In this document: positions 1 to 8,345 of the stretch, one piece after another
How the letters are laid out: each line of letters begins with the position of its first letter
Numbering within the stretch: the stretch's first letter is position 1
DNA from: Schauerella aestuarii
GTDB lineage: Bacteria > Pseudomonadota > Gammaproteobacteria > Burkholderiales > Burkholderiaceae_B
DNA length: 64,000 nucleotides
Assembly (NCBI RefSeq): GCF_009866805.1
Contig: NZ_SIZW01000043.1
Location: 1,040,356 to 1,104,355, forward strand
Direction: 5' to 3'
Notes under the pieces: model-generated
What the model was told of the DNA's origin: nothing
Database searches by the model: none
What the model saw: only the letters and a program-made list of their open reading frames with translations
Program-made: the position numbers and the translations under genes

Positions 1-1
1 G

Positions 2-433
2 CCCAATCGCGCGGTGCTGCACACCGACATCACCCAACTGCCACGTCGTCGATCAACGTGGTCGGCGTGGAACTATCTGGCAGAAGGCGGACACACGCCC
101 GAGGCCAGCGGGCCCGTCGCGGTGAGTTATCTGCTCAATATGCTGCAACCGTTGCCGTTCAAACGGCCGGTGATCGTGACGCTCAATCCCACACGCGAGC
201 CCGCGGCCGAAACCGTTTTGCGCACCTTCGACTATGAGCATCCCGTTTTCGACGTGGCGGCCATCCAGGCACAGAGCCGCGTGGCCGACATACAGGGTCG
301 GGACGGTGTCTATTTTTGCGGGGCGTGGACGCGCTACGGTTTTCACGAAGATGGCTTGATGTCCGGCATGGACGTCGCCAGCCGCTTGGGTGTGAAGGCG
401 CCCTGGAAGGAGGCGGTATGTCAGCCGGCCTGA
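2..433 (+). CDS. FAD/NAD(P)-binding oxidoreductase, C-terminal part (start outside window)
   Basis: Only the last 143 residues are present; the reading frame is open to the window edge. The visible part resembles the C-terminal end of the flavin amine-oxidase-like proteins of COG2907, including a terminal segment around YFCGAWTRYGFHEDG that in this fold contributes to the FAD site. The next gene starts 16 bases before this stop, so the two are probably translated together. The neighbours (DUF1365, a CFA-synthase-like methyltransferase) are the usual company of this family, which points to oxidation of a membrane acyl chain. The substrate is inferred, and the dinucleotide-binding N-terminus cannot be checked here. 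Confidence 0.75.
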   Translation, partial: PNRAVLHTDITQLPRRRSTWSAWNYLAEGGHTPEASGPVAVSYLLNMLQPLPFKRPVIVTLNPTREPAAETVLRTFDYEHPVFDVAAIQAQSRVADIQGRDGVYFCGAWTRYGFHEDGLMSGMDVASRLGVKAPWKEAVCQPA

Positions 434-1230
434 TCCAGTGGTGCGCAGGGCGCGTGATGCATGCGCGGTCGCGGCCCGTCGAGAATCGTTTCGACTACCC
501 GATTTTTTGTGTACGGGTGCGCGTGGATCGGATGCACGACGTCGCTCGTGCGACGTCGTGGCTCTTCGGCGTGAATCGCCGCCGCGCGGTCTCGTTTCAG
601 GCGTGCGACCACGGCGGGCGTGATGGCGGCGATTTGATGGCGTGGTTGCGTGCGCGGCTGGCGCAGGCAGGCGTGCAGATGGAGATCGGCGCCGTGTGGT
701 TGCAGGCTTTTCCCCGCGTACTGGGTTACGTCTTCAATCCAGTCAGTTTCTGGTATGTGCACGATACGCAAGGGCAATTGAAAGTGCTGCTGGCCGACGT
801 CAACAATACGTTCGGCGAGCGCCATCAGTATGTGCTGCAAGCGGCTGAGGGCGCTGCCATCGGCGCGGGCACGCCGCTCGACTGCCGCAAGGTCTTTCAC
901 GTGTCGCCCTTTTGCGAAACGCATGGCCGCTATCGCTTTGCCCTTTCTGAGACCGGCGATGTGCATCGTGTGGCGATCGACTATTTCGACGACGATGCGC
1001 ATAGTCGGCCGCTTCTCAAGACGGCGGTGTGGTGCCGGGGTGCGGCGCTCACGAATGCGCGGGTGATGGCTGCGCTGCTGCGTGCGCCTTTTCAAACGTT
1101 TGGCGTCATGGCCCGGATTCATTGGCAGGCGCTCAAGTTGTGGCTGCGCCGCGTGCGCTACGTGCCCAAGCCACGTCCTCCTGAAAACGATGTGTCTCAC
1201 AATATTGAGGTCAACCATGAGATCCAATGA
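418..1230 (+). CDS. DUF1365 family protein
   Basis: A 270-residue protein of the DUF1365 (COG3496) family. I chose the ATG at 418 because it follows an AGGAGG-like site (GGAGGCGGT) and because the family begins close to the segment VMHARSRPVENRFDYPIF. The conserved core GYVFNPVSFWYVHD lies near residue 105. The end overlaps the next start by 14 bases and the start overlaps the oxidoreductase by 16, typical of translational coupling. The biochemical role is unknown. The family is almost always found beside COG2907 oxidoreductases and CFA-type methyltransferases, so a part in fatty-acyl modification is an inference from context. Confidence 0.85.
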   Translation: MSAGLIQWCAGRVMHARSRPVENRFDYPIFCVRVRVDRMHDVARATSWLFGVNRRRAVSFQACDHGGRDGGDLMAWLRARLAQAGVQMEIGAVWLQAFPRVLGYVFNPVSFWYVHDTQGQLKVLLADVNNTFGERHQYVLQAAEGAAIGAGTPLDCRKVFHVSPFCETHGRYRFALSETGDVHRVAIDYFDDDAHSRPLLKTAVWCRGAALTNARVMAALLRAPFQTFGVMARIHWQALKLWLRRVRYVPKPRPPENDVSHNIEVNHEIQ

Positions 1231-2431
1231 CGTCTCCGCCGACATGGGGGCGCAAAAGATGCCCTTGGGCGCTCGTCTGTTTTTGCGGCTGTTGCAACGC
1301 ATTTCGGTCGGCGCCTTGAGCCTCACCGATCCGGCGGGTGAGGTGACGGTGTTCGGCCATGCTGCGCACGGATTGCATGCACAGTTGACCATCCGCGACT
1401 GGCGTGCGGCGAATGCCATTTTGCGCCGCGGCGATATCGGTTTTGCCGACAGTCTCAAGGCCGGATGGGCCGATTCGCAAGACATGGTGGCGCTGTTCAC
1501 GCTGGCGCTGCGTAATGAAGCTGCGGTCGATCAGGCGGTACAAGGGCGCTGGTGGGCATTGGTGGTGCAGCGACTGCGCCATCTGATTCTGCGCGACAAC
1601 AGCCGTCGCGGCAGCCGCCGTAATATCCTCAGCCATTACGATCTGGGCAACGCCTTTTACTCGCAGTGGCTCGATGCCGGAATGACGTACTCGTCGGCGC
1701 TCTTCGACGGCAATGACGCCTTGAGCCTGGCCGAAGCGCAAGACGCGAAGTACGACCGCATTCTCGACGAGCTTGATGCGAAGCCTGGGCAAACGGTGCT
1801 TGAAATCGGTTGCGGCTGGGGCGGGTTCGCCGAGCGCGCCGCGCTGCGTGGCATCAATGTGCACGGCATTACGTTATCCGATGCGCAACTGGCCTGGGCG
1901 CGCGATCGCGTGGCACGTCAAAACCTGAACGACCGCGTCACACTGGAAATTCGCGACTATCGCGATCTGCCCAATGCAGGGTTCGATCATATTGTGTCGA
2001 TCGAGATGGTCGAGGCCGTTGGCGAGCGCCGCTGGCCACTCTACTTCGAAACATTGGCGCGGTGCCTGAAGCCTGGCGGTCGTATCGTCGTGCAGTCGAT
2101 CGATATCGATAATGCCCGCTTCGATGCTTATCGGCGAGGCACCGACTTTATTCAGCAATATGTATTTCCCGGCGGAATGCTGCCGTCGCCCGCGGTATTC
2201 GAGGCGCAGGTGGCGGCCACCTCGCTCAAGGTGCTGAACGTCAAAGCCTTCGGTCTGGACTATGCCGAGACGCTGAAACGATGGCGCGTACTGTTCGAAG
2301 CGCGCGTGCCGACGATCATGGCGCAGGGATTCGACGATGCGTTCATTCGCATCTGGCGTATGTATCTGGCTTACTGCGAGGCGGGCTTCCGCGAAGCCCG
2401 CACGGATGTGCGCCAATGGACGCTCGGCTGA
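1217..2431 (+). CDS. Cyclopropane-fatty-acyl-phospholipid synthase family methyltransferase, divergent
   Basis: A 404-residue SAM-dependent methyltransferase of the CFA synthase family, expected to methylate or cyclopropanate unsaturated acyl chains of membrane phospholipids. The SAM-binding loop VLEIGCGWGG is at residues 194-203, and the acidic residue of the MVEAVG motif (E266) is kept. The site equivalent to the E. coli bicarbonate-binding cysteine is serine (YSSALF, S160), and the position equivalent to its histidine is glutamine (VVQSID, Q293). That suggests chemistry other than classic cyclopropanation. The start ATG at 1217 overlaps DUF1365 by 14 bases; the stop overlaps the next start as TGATG. 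Confidence 0.88.
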   Translation: MRSNDVSADMGAQKMPLGARLFLRLLQRISVGALSLTDPAGEVTVFGHAAHGLHAQLTIRDWRAANAILRRGDIGFADSLKAGWADSQDMVALFTLALRNEAAVDQAVQGRWWALVVQRLRHLILRDNSRRGSRRNILSHYDLGNAFYSQWLDAGMTYSSALFDGNDALSLAEAQDAKYDRILDELDAKPGQTVLEIGCGWGGFAERAALRGINVHGITLSDAQLAWARDRVARQNLNDRVTLEIRDYRDLPNAGFDHIVSIEMVEAVGERRWPLYFETLARCLKPGGRIVVQSIDIDNARFDAYRRGTDFIQQYVFPGGMLPSPAVFEAQVAATSLKVLNVKAFGLDYAETLKRWRVLFEARVPTIMAQGFDDAFIRIWRMYLAYCEAGFREARTDVRQWTLG

Positions 2432-3060
2432 TGAACCCCCGTCGCGTCCTCGTTGCGGTGGCCGCGCTTGCGGTGTCGCTTGTTGCTGGCCCGTCGGTGC
2501 TGATGCGCGATGCAGTAGCGGCGCCGGTGATGCATGCCGCTTCGGTACCCCTGCCGACGCTGACCGCAGCCACAGCTGCTCCCGCCGCGACGAACGCGCC
2601 GGCGGTTGCAGGCTGGCAAGCCGACGTGCCCAATGCGCGTCGTCTGGGGCAGGGCAAGATGACGTGGTTCGGCATGCGGTTGTACGACGCCGCCCTGTGG
2701 AGCGCCGCGCCTGCATTCGATCCCAAGGTGCCGTATGCCTTGGTGCTCACTTATGCACGCGATATCGAACGTGCACGGTTGGTGTCGAGTACTGTGGATG
2801 AACTCAAACGGCAAGGTGCCGATCAAGCCAGCCTGGATATTTGGACGCCGTATCTCGATCGCGCGTTCGTGGACGTCCGCGAGGGCGACACGATGACCGG
2901 TGTGTCTTTGCCGGGACGCGGCGTGCGGTTTTACGCCAACGGTCGCCTCACGGCGTCGATCGACGATCCTCGCTTTGCGGAGCGTTTCTTTGCGATCTGG
3001 CTGGCACGCGATACGCGTGAACCCGACCTGCGCCGATCGTTGATGGGTGGTGCACCGTGA
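2431..3060 (+). CDS. Chalcone isomerase-like exported protein
   Basis: A 209-residue protein with a long N-terminal hydrophobic stretch (about residues 5-25) that looks like a signal peptide or anchor, followed by an alanine/proline-rich linker. A chalcone-isomerase-like domain starts near residue 50, with GQGKMTWFGMRLYDAALW as the recognisable opening (Chalcone_3-type family). The ATG at 2431 overlaps the upstream stop by one base; an in-frame ATG at 2416 would lengthen the protein by five residues. Bacterial members have no proven isomerase activity. In this cluster it is probably a periplasmic lipid- or fatty-acid-binding or modifying component, which is inference. Confidence 0.8.
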   Translation: MNPRRVLVAVAALAVSLVAGPSVLMRDAVAAPVMHAASVPLPTLTAATAAPAATNAPAVAGWQADVPNARRLGQGKMTWFGMRLYDAALWSAAPAFDPKVPYALVLTYARDIERARLVSSTVDELKRQGADQASLDIWTPYLDRAFVDVREGDTMTGVSLPGRGVRFYANGRLTASIDDPRFAERFFAIWLARDTREPDLRRSLMGGAP

Positions 3061-4328
3061 AAGCCCGATCGCTGAGTGCCTATGCAGGTCTCGGCGCACC
3101 TCTGGCGATGGCGGCGCTGCCGGTGTACGTCATCGCGCCGAAGTTCTATGGTGATTTTCCCGGCGTCAGCCTATTCACCCTGGGACTGGTGTTGCTTCTT
3201 GCTCGGGTGGTCGATACCGTCCAGGACCCTTTCATCGGTCGTTGGGTCGATCGTCTACAGCGGAAGACGTATGCCTGGGCGCGCCTGCTGGTGCTGGGAA
3301 GCGTACTGCTGGTCGCCGGTATGTTTGCGGTGTTTGCGCCGCCGGTGCGCACGTCCCCCGGGGTTTATGTCTGGATCGCATTGGCGTTCATCGTGGTCTA
3401 CACCGCGCATAGCCTCGTCAATATCTGCTACTTGGCGTGGGGGGTGCGACTCACCGATGCGCCCGACCTGCGTGCCCGCGTCTCGGCCTGGCGAGAGGGG
3501 GCGGGGCTTGCGGGTGTGGTGCTCGCGTCGGTGGCGCCAATTGCGCTGGCAGGGCGCTTCGGCGAGGCCAATGGTTATCTCATCTACTGTGCGGTCTTTG
3601 CACTGCTGCTTGCCGCCGCGCTCATCGCCCTGCTCAAGGCCGCGCCCACACCGGTCATTCCTGCGCACAGCGAGCCTTTGCCCTGGCGGCAGGCATGGGC
3701 TGTACCGGCTTTGCGACGGCTGACATTGTTCTATGGGATCAACTCGCTTGCCGTGTCGATCCCGGCCACGCTGTTTCTCTTTTTCGTCGATGACGTGGTC
3801 AATGCTTCCGCGCAGGCCGGTGTGTTTCTGGCGATCTATTTTCTGGGCGGGGCGGCGGCCTTGCCGCTGTGGGTCAAACTTTCGGATCGAATCGGCAAGC
3901 GGCCGGCGTGGTTGATCGCGGCCATTCTGGCCTGTTGCGCGTTCGTGTGGGCCGTGCTGATACAGCCAGGCCAAACCATCGCATTCGGCGTGATCTGCTT
4001 GCTCTCCGGACTCGCGTTAGGTGCCGATCTCGCGCTGCCGCCAGCCATGCTGGCCGATGCGATTCCTGCCGAGCGCCGCAGCGATACAGGACTCTATCTC
4101 GGGATGTGGACGCTGGTGGGCAAACTCGCGCTTGCGCTTGCTGCGGGCGTCGCGTTGCCGGCGCTCGATCTGGCCGGCTACCGGGCTGGAGACGGGGGGG
4201 GCGTCAGGGCCCTCGCATGGATTTATGCCGCTTTACCGTGTGCGCTCAAATTGGGCGCGGCATGGGTGCTGTGGCGCGGCAACGCGCCGAATCGAAATCA
4301 ATCAACCGAACGGGAATCGACATCATGA
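3057..4328 (+). CDS. MFS transporter, MelB/GPH-like family
   Basis: A 423-residue polytopic membrane protein of the MFS_2 (COG2211, MelB-like) family with about twelve hydrophobic segments. The motif DPFIGRWVDR near residue 60 corresponds to the cytoplasmic loop 2-3 signature, and KLSDRIGKRPAW is its equivalent in the second half. The start is a GTG that overlaps the upstream TGA (GTGA), and its stop overlaps the next ATG in the same way. The substrate is unknown. Located within a lipid-modification operon, it could move a lipid precursor or product rather than a sugar, but nothing in the sequence proves this. Confidence 0.85.
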   Translation: MKARSLSAYAGLGAPLAMAALPVYVIAPKFYGDFPGVSLFTLGLVLLLARVVDTVQDPFIGRWVDRLQRKTYAWARLLVLGSVLLVAGMFAVFAPPVRTSPGVYVWIALAFIVVYTAHSLVNICYLAWGVRLTDAPDLRARVSAWREGAGLAGVVLASVAPIALAGRFGEANGYLIYCAVFALLLAAALIALLKAAPTPVIPAHSEPLPWRQAWAVPALRRLTLFYGINSLAVSIPATLFLFFVDDVVNASAQAGVFLAIYFLGGAAALPLWVKLSDRIGKRPAWLIAAILACCAFVWAVLIQPGQTIAFGVICLLSGLALGADLALPPAMLADAIPAERRSDTGLYLGMWTLVGKLALALAAGVALPALDLAGYRAGDGGGVRALAWIYAALPCALKLGAAWVLWRGNAPNRNQSTERESTS

Positions 4329-4870
4329 AAAAATGGCTGGCAGTTCTTGTGCTGGCGGTGCTGGCAGGTTGCGGCAACGTCGACGTCTCGCGCTATGCGG
4401 ATAAAAATCCGAAGCTCGAGTTGCCCATGTATTTCAGTGGCGTGATGGATGCCTGGGGCATTGTGCAAAAGCGCAGCGGCGAGGTGTCGCGGCGGTTCCA
4501 TGTGACCGTCACGCCATCGTGGACCGATGCCAATAACGGCACGCTGGACGAGCGCTTCGTCTATGACGACGGCGAGCTGCAGCATCGGGTGTGGACGCTC
4601 AAGCGCCAAGGCGACGGCAGTTGGCGCGGTACGGCGGGCGATGTGATCGGCGAAGCCGTCGGCCACACTGCGGGCAATGCGCTGCACTGGACCTACGTGC
4701 TGCGGATTCCGGTCGACGACACCACGTACGACATCAATTTCGACGATTGGATGTGGCAGATGGACGAGCAGACGATGATGAATCGCTCGGTGCTGACGAA
4801 GTTCGGTTTCCATGTGGGCGACGTCACGGTGTTCTTCCGCAAACGCGACGCGCAGAAGGATCCGTCATGA
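4325..4870 (+). CDS. DUF3833 family lipoprotein
   Basis: A 181-residue predicted lipoprotein of the DUF3833 family. The N-terminus MKKWLAVLVLAVLAGC is a short lipoprotein signal with lipobox LAGC and acceptor Cys16; the following residue is Gly, so outer-membrane sorting is likely. The mature part begins YADKNPKLELPMYFSG and ends in a beta-rich region (FDDWMWQMDEQTMMNRS). Start and stop overlap the flanking genes by four bases each. Family function is unknown; its constant association with CFA-like methyltransferase clusters suggests a periplasmic lipid-related role. Confidence 0.87.
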   Translation: MKKWLAVLVLAVLAGCGNVDVSRYADKNPKLELPMYFSGVMDAWGIVQKRSGEVSRRFHVTVTPSWTDANNGTLDERFVYDDGELQHRVWTLKRQGDGSWRGTAGDVIGEAVGHTAGNALHWTYVLRIPVDDTTYDINFDDWMWQMDEQTMMNRSVLTKFGFHVGDVTVFFRKRDAQKDPS

Positions 4871-5646
4871 TGTTCGACCTGAACCCTCGGGTGGAAGATT
4901 GGCGCGGGCGGCGCGTGTGGATCGTCGGTGCCTCGAGCGGCATCGGCGCGGCCACCGCACAACGCTTGCTGAAAGAGGGCGCACGCGTGGTGCTCTCGGC
5001 ACGCCGCCCCGAGCAACTGGCCGAGGTTGCGGCAGGGCACGCAAATGCCATCCTTTATCCCATGGATGTGATGGGCGACGACATCTGGCCGCGCGCGATT
5101 CAAGAGGTGTCGGACAAGCTGGGCGGGCTGGATCTGGTGATGTTTCTTGCCGGCCGCTACGACGCGCAGCACAGTTGGGAAATCGACGCCGAGGCGGTGC
5201 AGAAGAGTTTCGATCTGAACGTGGTCTCGCTGTATCGCGCACTGGCCACACTGGTGCCGGCGCTCTTGAAGCAGGGCTCGGGCGGCATTGCCATCACCGG
5301 CAGCATTTCCGGATACACCGGATTGCCCAAGGCCCTGGTTTATGGCGCGACCAAAGCCGCGCTGATCAATCTGGCCGAGTCACTGTATTTCGAACTGGCA
5401 CCGAAAGGCTTGTCCATCTATCTCATCAATCCGGGTTTTGTCGAGACGCCCATGACGGCGGCCAACGATTTCAAAATGCCGGGGTTGATGAAGCCGCCTG
5501 CCGCGGCCGATGCGATTGTCGAAGGCATCAGCCGCGGGCGTTTCGAAATCAGATTTCCGCGTAGTTTCGCAGGCGGGCTGCGGGTGTTGAGCCGCTTGCC
5601 GTATCTCCTGCGCTTTTCGATCTTGCATAGGACCACGGGTTTATGA
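4867..5646 (+). CDS. SDR family NAD(P)-dependent oxidoreductase
   Basis: A 259-residue classical short-chain dehydrogenase. The dinucleotide-binding motif GASSGIG is near residue 21, and the catalytic Ser-Tyr-Lys set is visible as the GSIS serine and the YGATK motif (about residues 142 and 158). The C-terminus has a hydrophobic, basic tail (FAGGLRVLSRLPYLLRF) that may associate with the membrane. It overlaps both neighbours by four bases. Its role is probably oxidation or reduction of a lipid-derived hydroxyl or ketone in the same pathway. A second ATG three bases downstream is an equally possible start. Confidence 0.88.
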   Translation: MMFDLNPRVEDWRGRRVWIVGASSGIGAATAQRLLKEGARVVLSARRPEQLAEVAAGHANAILYPMDVMGDDIWPRAIQEVSDKLGGLDLVMFLAGRYDAQHSWEIDAEAVQKSFDLNVVSLYRALATLVPALLKQGSGGIAITGSISGYTGLPKALVYGATKAALINLAESLYFELAPKGLSIYLINPGFVETPMTAANDFKMPGLMKPPAAADAIVEGISRGRFEIRFPRSFAGGLRVLSRLPYLLRFSILHRTTGL

Positions 5647-6059
5647 GTGAACGTTTTGAGGCGATCGGACAATGGTTCGAGGCGCTGACCGATGAGACGC
5701 TGCCGACGATCGGCACGGTGTACGCAGTGGATGCTGCGTTCAAGGATCAATTCAACGATGTGATCGGCCTTGAACGGATTCGGCAGGTGTATCAGCACAT
5801 GTTCGATAACCTCGACCATCCGAAATTCATCGTCGACAGTGTGATTGGGCAGGGCGATCAGGGATGCCTGATCTGGCGGCTGTGCTGTGCGTTCAAAGGC
5901 CGGCCGATCACGGTGCATGGAAGCACGCATCTGGTGCTCGATCGCGAGGGACTGATCGCCACGCATCGCGATTACTGGGATACGTCCGAGGAGGTATTCG
6001 AGCGGATTCCGGTGCTGGGTGGGATCTTGCGGATGCTGAAGCGGCGGATGGCCGGCTGA
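5643..6059 (+). CDS. SnoaL-like / NTF2-fold protein
   Basis: A 138-residue protein with the pattern of the SnoaL-like/NTF2-like fold (nuclear transport factor 2 superfamily): an N-terminal helix, VYAVDAAFKDQFNDVIG, then beta strands ending near YWDTSEEVFERIPVLGG. Members are small cone-shaped enzymes or binding proteins, often isomerases or hydrolases. It is the last gene of the coupled operon, overlapping the SDR stop by four bases. No rho-independent terminator in the plus direction is visible downstream. Substrate unknown. Confidence 0.82.
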   Translation: MSERFEAIGQWFEALTDETLPTIGTVYAVDAAFKDQFNDVIGLERIRQVYQHMFDNLDHPKFIVDSVIGQGDQGCLIWRLCCAFKGRPITVHGSTHLVLDREGLIATHRDYWDTSEEVFERIPVLGGILRMLKRRMAG

Positions 6060-6138
6060 CCCGCCACGGGTCGCGCCTTATTCCTCACGTTCCCACTGGT
6101 CCGCTCGTTTCGTCGCTCTCCCGCTGATCCGTTCAGCG

Positions 6139-6173
6139 AAAAAAAACGGCCCGGCTTATTGAAAGCCGAGCCG
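6139..6173 (-). terminator. Rho-independent terminator of the minus strand
   Basis: On the minus strand an 11-position stem (10 paired; arms at 6163-6173 and 6147-6157, loop ATTGA on the plus strand) is followed directly by eight T (6146-6139). In this direction it cannot serve the upstream plus-strand operon. The nearest minus-strand gene has its own terminator at 6444-6474, so it implies a separate leftward transcript. Confidence 0.75.
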
Positions 6174-6305
6174 GTACGGGAGCACACAATGACGCGCCAT
6201 TTAAAGCTCGCGGGGAGCGCGCCATCGGTGTTGGTACGGCTACTCCATCGCTCTCGAACAGGGGGATCAATCGTTCGATAGCGGTAAGTGGAGCCACCAA
6301 CCAAG
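6139..6305 (-). ncRNA. Candidate small structured RNA, about 167 nt
   Basis: This gap has no convincing gene on the plus strand. On the minus strand it reads as a near-perfect 72-nt hairpin (6230-6301; stems GTTGGT/ACCAAC, CTCCA/TGGAG, CGCT/AGCG and TCGAAC/GTTCGA around a 13-nt loop) and ends in a strong hairpin followed by eight U. A TTGTCA box lies at 6329-6334 with a poor -10 seventeen bases on (TGCAGT), and a 12-bp palindrome AGACTGCAGTCT sits at 6304-6315. The 5' end is a guess. It matches no RNA family I recognise (not tmRNA, RNase P, SRP or 6S by sequence). Confidence 0.5.
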
Positions 6306-6443
6306 ACTGCAGTCTACTGAGGGACGTCTGACAATGGCCTGAATATTGGCGGCGTGAGACGATTTAAATGTGCCGGCTGCGGCCGCGCCCGCGCTGAGCT
6401 GTCTCTGTATGCCGTGAGATTCGATTCTGAAGATACACGATCG

Positions 6444-6474
6444 CAAAAAAAGAAAGCCCCAGAAGGGGCTTTTT
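6444..6474 (-). terminator. Bidirectional rho-independent terminator
   Basis: Stem AAAGCCCC / GGGGCTTT with loop AGAA (6453-6468). It is flanked by an A-rich tract on the left and a T-run on the right, so it can work both ways. It lies about 50 bases past the stop of the MHS transporter on the minus strand. Confidence 0.85.
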
Positions 6475-6521
6475 AAGGCCAGACGAGCGCAGCGGTCTCG
6501 TCCGGCAGGGGAAGCGTTTGA

Positions 6522-8204
6522 TTAGTCGTCGATGCGATTGTCCTTCGTCTCCTTGACGAACAGTACGCCGATGACGAGGGTCATTACGGCAATGATGATC
6601 GGATACCACAAGCCATCGTAGATGTTGCCGGTAGCCGCCACCACGGCGAACGCGACCGGTGGCAGAAAGCCCCCGAACCAGCCATTACCGATGTGATACG
6701 GCAGGCTCATCGACGTGTACCGAATACGGGTCGGGAACATTTCAACCAGCATGGCGGCAATCGGTCCGTACACCATCGTCACGTAGAGCACGAGGATGAA
6801 CAGCATCACGGTCGTCATTACATAGTTGATCTGCGCGGGATCAGCCTTGGCGGGGTAGCCGTGCGAGCGGATGGACGTGGTCAACGATTTTTCGAGCGTC
6901 GCCGTGCGCGCCTTGAAATCCGCCGGGGCCAGGCCCGCGCCTTCGAACGACGAGAACGATTCGTTGCCGATCTGCACCGTTGCGACGGTGCCTGCCGGCG
7001 CGGCGACGTTCTCGTAGTTCACCGAGTTGCGCGCCATGAACGACTTGAGCACATCGCACGAGCTGGTGAAGGACGAGGTGCCCACCGGGTTGAATTGGAA
7101 CGAGCACGTCTTCGGATCTGCCGTGACCTTCACTGGAGCGGTCGCTTGCGCGGTCTCAAGGGCCGGATTGGCAAAGTGGGTGATGGCTTTGAAGATCGGG
7201 AAGTAGGTGAGTGCCGCGATAAGGCAGCCCGCCATAATGATCGGCTTGCGACCGATCTTGTCCGAAAGAATCCCGAACACTACGAAGAACGGGGTCGCCG
7301 CGAGCAACGCCACGGCAATCATGATGTTCGCTACGTTGGCGTCGAGCTTGAGGGTTTGCGTGAGGAAGAAGAGCGAGTAGAACTGACCCGTATACCAGAC
7401 GACGGCTTGGCCCGCGGTCAGGCCCAGCAACGCCAGGATGACGAGTTTGAGGTTGGGCCATTGGCCGAACGAATCTTTCAGCGGCGACTTCGAACCCTTG
7501 CCTTCTTCTTTCATGCGCTTGAAGGTCGGCGATTCCGAAAGTTGCAGGCGAATCCAGACTGAAATACCCAGCAGCACCACCGACAGCAGGAACGGAATGC
7601 GCCAGCCCCAGGCGCGGAACGCCTCTTCGCCCAGCGCACTGCGCACGCCGAGAATGATCAGCAACGAGAGAAACAGACCCAACGTGGCCGTTGTTTGAAT
7701 CCAGCTGGTGTAGAAGCCCCGGCGTCCTTGTGGCGCATGCTCGGCCACATAGGTGGCTGCGCCGCCATACTCGCCGCCCAGCGCCAAACCTTGCGCCAGT
7801 CGCAAAACGATCAGAATCGCCGGTGCGGCAATCCCAATCGTTTCATAGCTGGGCAGCACGCCGACCAGGAAGGTCGACGCGCCCATGATGACGATGGTGA
7901 TGAGGAAGGTGTATTTGCGACCGACCAGATCGCCCAGCCGGCCGAAAACCAGAGCGCCGAAGGGGCGAACGGCAAAGCCCGCCGAGAAGGCGAGCAGGGC
8001 GAAGATGAATGCTGCTGTGGGATTGACGCCCGAGAAGAAGTGAACCGCGATGATCGCCGCGAGCGAGCCGTAAAGGTAAAAGTCATACCATTCGAACACC
8101 GTGCCCAATGACGACGCGAAAATGACGCGGCGTTCTTCCTTGGTCATGTCACGGTTTGCGGGCTGTGGCGCGCCGGGGCGGGCCATGCTGCTTGCTGTAC
8201 TCAT
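6522..8204 (-). CDS. MFS transporter, metabolite:H+ symporter (MHS) family
   Basis: A 560-residue inner-membrane carrier of the MHS branch (ProP/ShiA/KgtP-like). Recognisable features are EWYDFYLYG in helix 1, the loop signature GRLGDLVGRK, and LALGGEYGGAATYVAEHAP typical of this branch. A long loop of roughly 90 residues (about 360-450) interrupts the second half; it is hydrophilic and carries two cysteines (TCSF, SSCD). I chose the ATG at 8204, preceded by GGAG eight bases upstream, over an earlier in-frame codon at 8252. The substrate is probably an organic acid. The adjacent TctDE-like two-component genes may control it (inference). Confidence 0.88.
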   Translation of the reverse strand: MSTASSMARPGAPQPANRDMTKEERRVIFASSLGTVFEWYDFYLYGSLAAIIAVHFFSGVNPTAAFIFALLAFSAGFAVRPFGALVFGRLGDLVGRKYTFLITIVIMGASTFLVGVLPSYETIGIAAPAILIVLRLAQGLALGGEYGGAATYVAEHAPQGRRGFYTSWIQTTATLGLFLSLLIILGVRSALGEEAFRAWGWRIPFLLSVVLLGISVWIRLQLSESPTFKRMKEEGKGSKSPLKDSFGQWPNLKLVILALLGLTAGQAVVWYTGQFYSLFFLTQTLKLDANVANIMIAVALLAATPFFVVFGILSDKIGRKPIIMAGCLIAALTYFPIFKAITHFANPALETAQATAPVKVTADPKTCSFQFNPVGTSSFTSSCDVLKSFMARNSVNYENVAAPAGTVATVQIGNESFSSFEGAGLAPADFKARTATLEKSLTTSIRSHGYPAKADPAQINYVMTTVMLFILVLYVTMVYGPIAAMLVEMFPTRIRYTSMSLPYHIGNGWFGGFLPPVAFAVVAATGNIYDGLWYPIIIAVMTLVIGVLFVKETKDNRIDD

Positions 8205-8345
8205 CTGATTGTCTCCTCGTTTTATGCCACCGGCGATCGAGCGCCGGATCACGCGTTGCGGCTGCTTTGTGAGTGCGGGCCTGCATGCGTAACGACACGT
8301 TATGGGCGGTGCCTGACGACACTCTGACGGAGAAGGAAAGATAGC

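Noticed and set aside
6139..6173. Terminator of the lipid-modification operon
   Set aside because: The T-run is on the minus-strand side only, so it cannot end the plus-strand transcript.
5972..6304. 110-codon minus-strand frame across the candidate small RNA
   Set aside because: It runs through a terminator into the end of the SnoaL-like gene, has no ribosome site or ATG start and looks non-coding.
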